NCBI GenBank assembly: GCA_902781705.1
Contig: CACZKE010000004.1
Coordinates: 1 to 64,000, forward strand
Direction: 5' to 3'
Length of the DNA stretch: 64,000 bases
Origin: an uncultured Bacteroidia bacterium
GTDB lineage: Bacteria; Bacteroidota; Bacteroidia; Bacteroidales; UBA932
A program made the position numbers and the translations under genes. The stretch's first letter is position 1. Each line of letters begins with the position of its first letter. This document shows positions 62,300 through 64,000 of the stretch, piece by piece. The notes beneath the pieces are model-generated. The model worked only from the letters and a program-made list of their open reading frames with translations. It was not told where the DNA came from and ran no database searches.

Positions 62300-63763
62300 A
62301 TGGCGCAGATCAAACAGGGACTCGAACAGAAACTGCAGCAGAAACTCTCGCCGCTCCAGATCCAGACCATCAAACTGATCGAGATGCCGGTGCAGGCTCT
62401 GGAGCAGCATGTCCGCGAGGTTCTGAATGACAATCCGGTGATTGACGATACGCCTGCCGGAGGTGGTGAATCGGACGAGCCCCGTGACATGTCCATTTCC
62501 GAAATGGAAGACCGCGAGAACAGCGGCGGCTCCCTGGAGGACAATTACACCTCCTATACCGACGACGATCCTACCCCGTATTACAACCGTTCCGTCAAGA
62601 ACTGGGGCCCCGACGAACGTCCCGAATACAATACCTTCTCCGTCAAGCAGAGTTTCACGCAGAGTCTGATGGAACAACTCGGCTACCGGAATCTCACGGA
62701 TCATGAGCGTTCCGTCGCCACTTTCATCATCGGCAGCCTGGACGACGACGGCTACCTGCGTCGCGACATTGAATCCCTGGTGGACGACCTGGCCTTCCGG
62801 GCCGGCATCGAGACTACGGCGGAGGAAGTGGAGCGCATGCTCAAGGTCGTTCAGGAGTTCGAGCCTTCGGGCGTGGGTGCACGGGATCTGCGGGAGTGCC
62901 TCCTTCTGCAACTGGAGGACAAGAAGCAGACGGATACCGTCCGGAATGCCATCCGGGTGCTCCGCGACGGCTTCGACGAGTTCAAGGGCCGCCATTTCCA
63001 ACGGCTGATGACGCGGCTCCACCTGGATGCCGACGAACTCAAAGCCGTGATGGAAGAGATCCGCAAACTCAACCCCGCCCCCGGCGGACAGATCGACGAC
63101 AGTTATGACGACCAGGCCGCCCAGATCGTACCGGACTTCCGCCTCGATTACGAGAACGGGGAACTGATCCTCACGATGCCGCGTTTCTCCATCCCGGAAC
63201 TGCGTGTGAACCGCAAGTATGCGGAAATCCTGGAGACGGGCCGATACGCTACGGACCGCTCCCAGAAGGACGCCGCCCTGTTCGTGAAGCAGAAACTGGA
63301 CTCCGCCAAGTGGTTCGTGGAAGCCCTGCGCCAGCGCCAGAACACGCTGGAGAGCACGATGCGGGCCATCATCGAGTACCAACACGACTATTTCATCGAC
63401 GGGGACGAATCCTCCTTAAAGCCGATGGTGCTCAAGGACATCGCCGAGCGTACGGGCTTCGACATCTCCACCATCTCCCGCGTGGTGAACAGCAAGTGGA
63501 TCGAGACGCACTTCGGCATCTTCCCGCTCAAGTACTTCTTCTCCGAAGGTCTGGAAAACAGTGACGGCGAAGAAGTCTCCACCCGCGAAATCAAGAAGGT
63601 CCTCCGCGAACTGGTCGATGGCGAGGACAAGCGCAACCCGCTCACCGACGACGAACTCGTCGAGGCGCTTACCGCCAAGGGCTACAAAGTCGCCCGCCGG
63701 ACCATCGCCAAATACCGCGACCAGTTGGACATTCCCAAGGCCCGGCTGCGTCGCGAACTGTAG
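62300..63763 (+). CDS. rpoN: RNA polymerase sigma-54 factor
   Basis: A 487-residue sigma-54. The N-terminal activator-interacting region is rich in Gln/Leu (QKLSPLQIQTIKLIEMPVQAL near residues 15-35). The core-binding region is central, with a DNA-binding helix-turn-helix, MVLKDIAERTGFDISTISRVVNSK (near 376-400). The RpoN box ARRTIAKYRDQLDIP is near residue 465-480, before the end at RREL. It directs enhancer-dependent transcription. It starts 4 bases after the SPOR gene stop, which suggests co-transcription. Confidence 0.95.
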   Translation: MAQIKQGLEQKLQQKLSPLQIQTIKLIEMPVQALEQHVREVLNDNPVIDDTPAGGGESDEPRDMSISEMEDRENSGGSLEDNYTSYTDDDPTPYYNRSVKNWGPDERPEYNTFSVKQSFTQSLMEQLGYRNLTDHERSVATFIIGSLDDDGYLRRDIESLVDDLAFRAGIETTAEEVERMLKVVQEFEPSGVGARDLRECLLLQLEDKKQTDTVRNAIRVLRDGFDEFKGRHFQRLMTRLHLDADELKAVMEEIRKLNPAPGGQIDDSYDDQAAQIVPDFRLDYENGELILTMPRFSIPELRVNRKYAEILETGRYATDRSQKDAALFVKQKLDSAKWFVEALRQRQNTLESTMRAIIEYQHDYFIDGDESSLKPMVLKDIAERTGFDISTISRVVNSKWIETHFGIFPLKYFFSEGLENSDGEEVSTREIKKVLRELVDGEDKRNPLTDDELVEALTAKGYKVARRTIAKYRDQLDIPKARLRREL

Positions 63764-64000
63764 GCTATCTTCCCGATTAATTGTGTATAGCCCTCCATTC
63801 TGCACAGAATTGGACGTTTTCCGCCGATAATTGTGCATTTTACTTGTTCTGACACATATATTGGGTAAAGTTGCCAATTATTGTGTGTTGAGGTTGTTTT
63901 GACACAGTTTTCGGTTCGATGAACCTGTGTTGCGGGCAAGAAAAGCGTAAAGAATCAACGGAAACATAAAAATCGAACTGAAACAACGGCTCCGGCATTT
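63764..64000. other. Intergenic stretch after rpoN
   Basis: AT-rich sequence with short near-repeats (taattgtg at 63780 and 63829; ctgacaca and ttgacaca near 63850-63905). No gene or clear terminator hairpin was found. It may be a promoter or regulatory region for a gene beyond the window. Confidence 0.4.

Noticed and set aside
1-64000. tRNA, rRNA or CRISPR elements
   Set aside because: None could be recognised by reading; a covariance search would be needed to exclude small RNAs.

Overview
The window reads as a chromosomal segment of a gut-type Bacteroidales bacterium (Bacteroidota). The evidence is the set of fimbrillin-like lipoproteins with short lipoboxes, promoters of the Bacteroidota type (TAnnTTTG at -7), few Shine-Dalgarno sites, a small OmpA-family porin with Bacteroidales features, a NusG-like UpxY-type antiterminator, and a large polysaccharide locus. 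Species cannot be named from the sequence. The flanks (1-11.6 kb, 57.8-64 kb) are GC-rich with C/G-ending codons. The core, mainly 12.5-14.6, 16.9-22.3 and 23.5-26.7 kb, is visibly AT-richer, which is usual for exchanged glycan genes.

Layout. (1) 155-6851: a fimbria/adhesin-type operon with a small leader protein and three lipoproteins, closed by a strong terminator. (2) 7046-8487: an OmpA-family protein with its own promoter and a GC-rich hairpin. (3) 8502-59822: about 51 kb with 50 co-directional genes, many overlapping by 1-4 bases (ATGA, TAATG, TGATG), forming one cell-surface polysaccharide locus. (4) 59806-61247 on the minus strand: an UpxY-like antiterminator followed by a lipoprotein. 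(5) 61297-63763: a LEA14-like lipoprotein, a SPOR-domain protein and sigma-54 (RpoN).

The polysaccharide locus contains distinct cooperating modules. Sugar-nucleotide genes: WbpD/WbpE at the left end and WbpB at the right end (UDP-2,3-diacetamido-glucuronate route), WecB/WecC (ManNAcA) and WecE plus a VioA-like enzyme (4-amino-4,6-dideoxyhexoses). Export: Wzm and Wzt of an ABC transporter (Wzt has a long C-terminal domain typical of carbohydrate recognition), plus a Wza-like outer-membrane lipoprotein and a Wzc-like copolymerase/tyrosine kinase. I found no clear Wzx or Wzy. About seventeen transferases assemble the glycan.

Decoration genes are the most unusual part. There are three ATP-grasp ligases, one opine-type dehydrogenase, an Arn-like set (polyprenyl-phosphate GT2, two GT-C enzymes, a paired small multidrug-resistance-like flippase), a TagD-like cytidylyltransferase with a TagB-like phosphotransferase, an FkbH-like/ACP/ketosynthase III set, an MBOAT/SGNH pair and several O- or N-acyltransferases. 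My inference is that the product is a heavily decorated amino-sugar polymer, possibly carrying amide-linked amino acid or opine groups, alditol phosphate and an unusual acyl group.

Signs of rearrangement: a decayed second copy of the wzm 3' end at 13492-13568, an orphan gene tail at 20242-20367, an internally shortened acyltransferase at 36600, and short palindromic repeats inserted in frame inside the wbpE-like gene.
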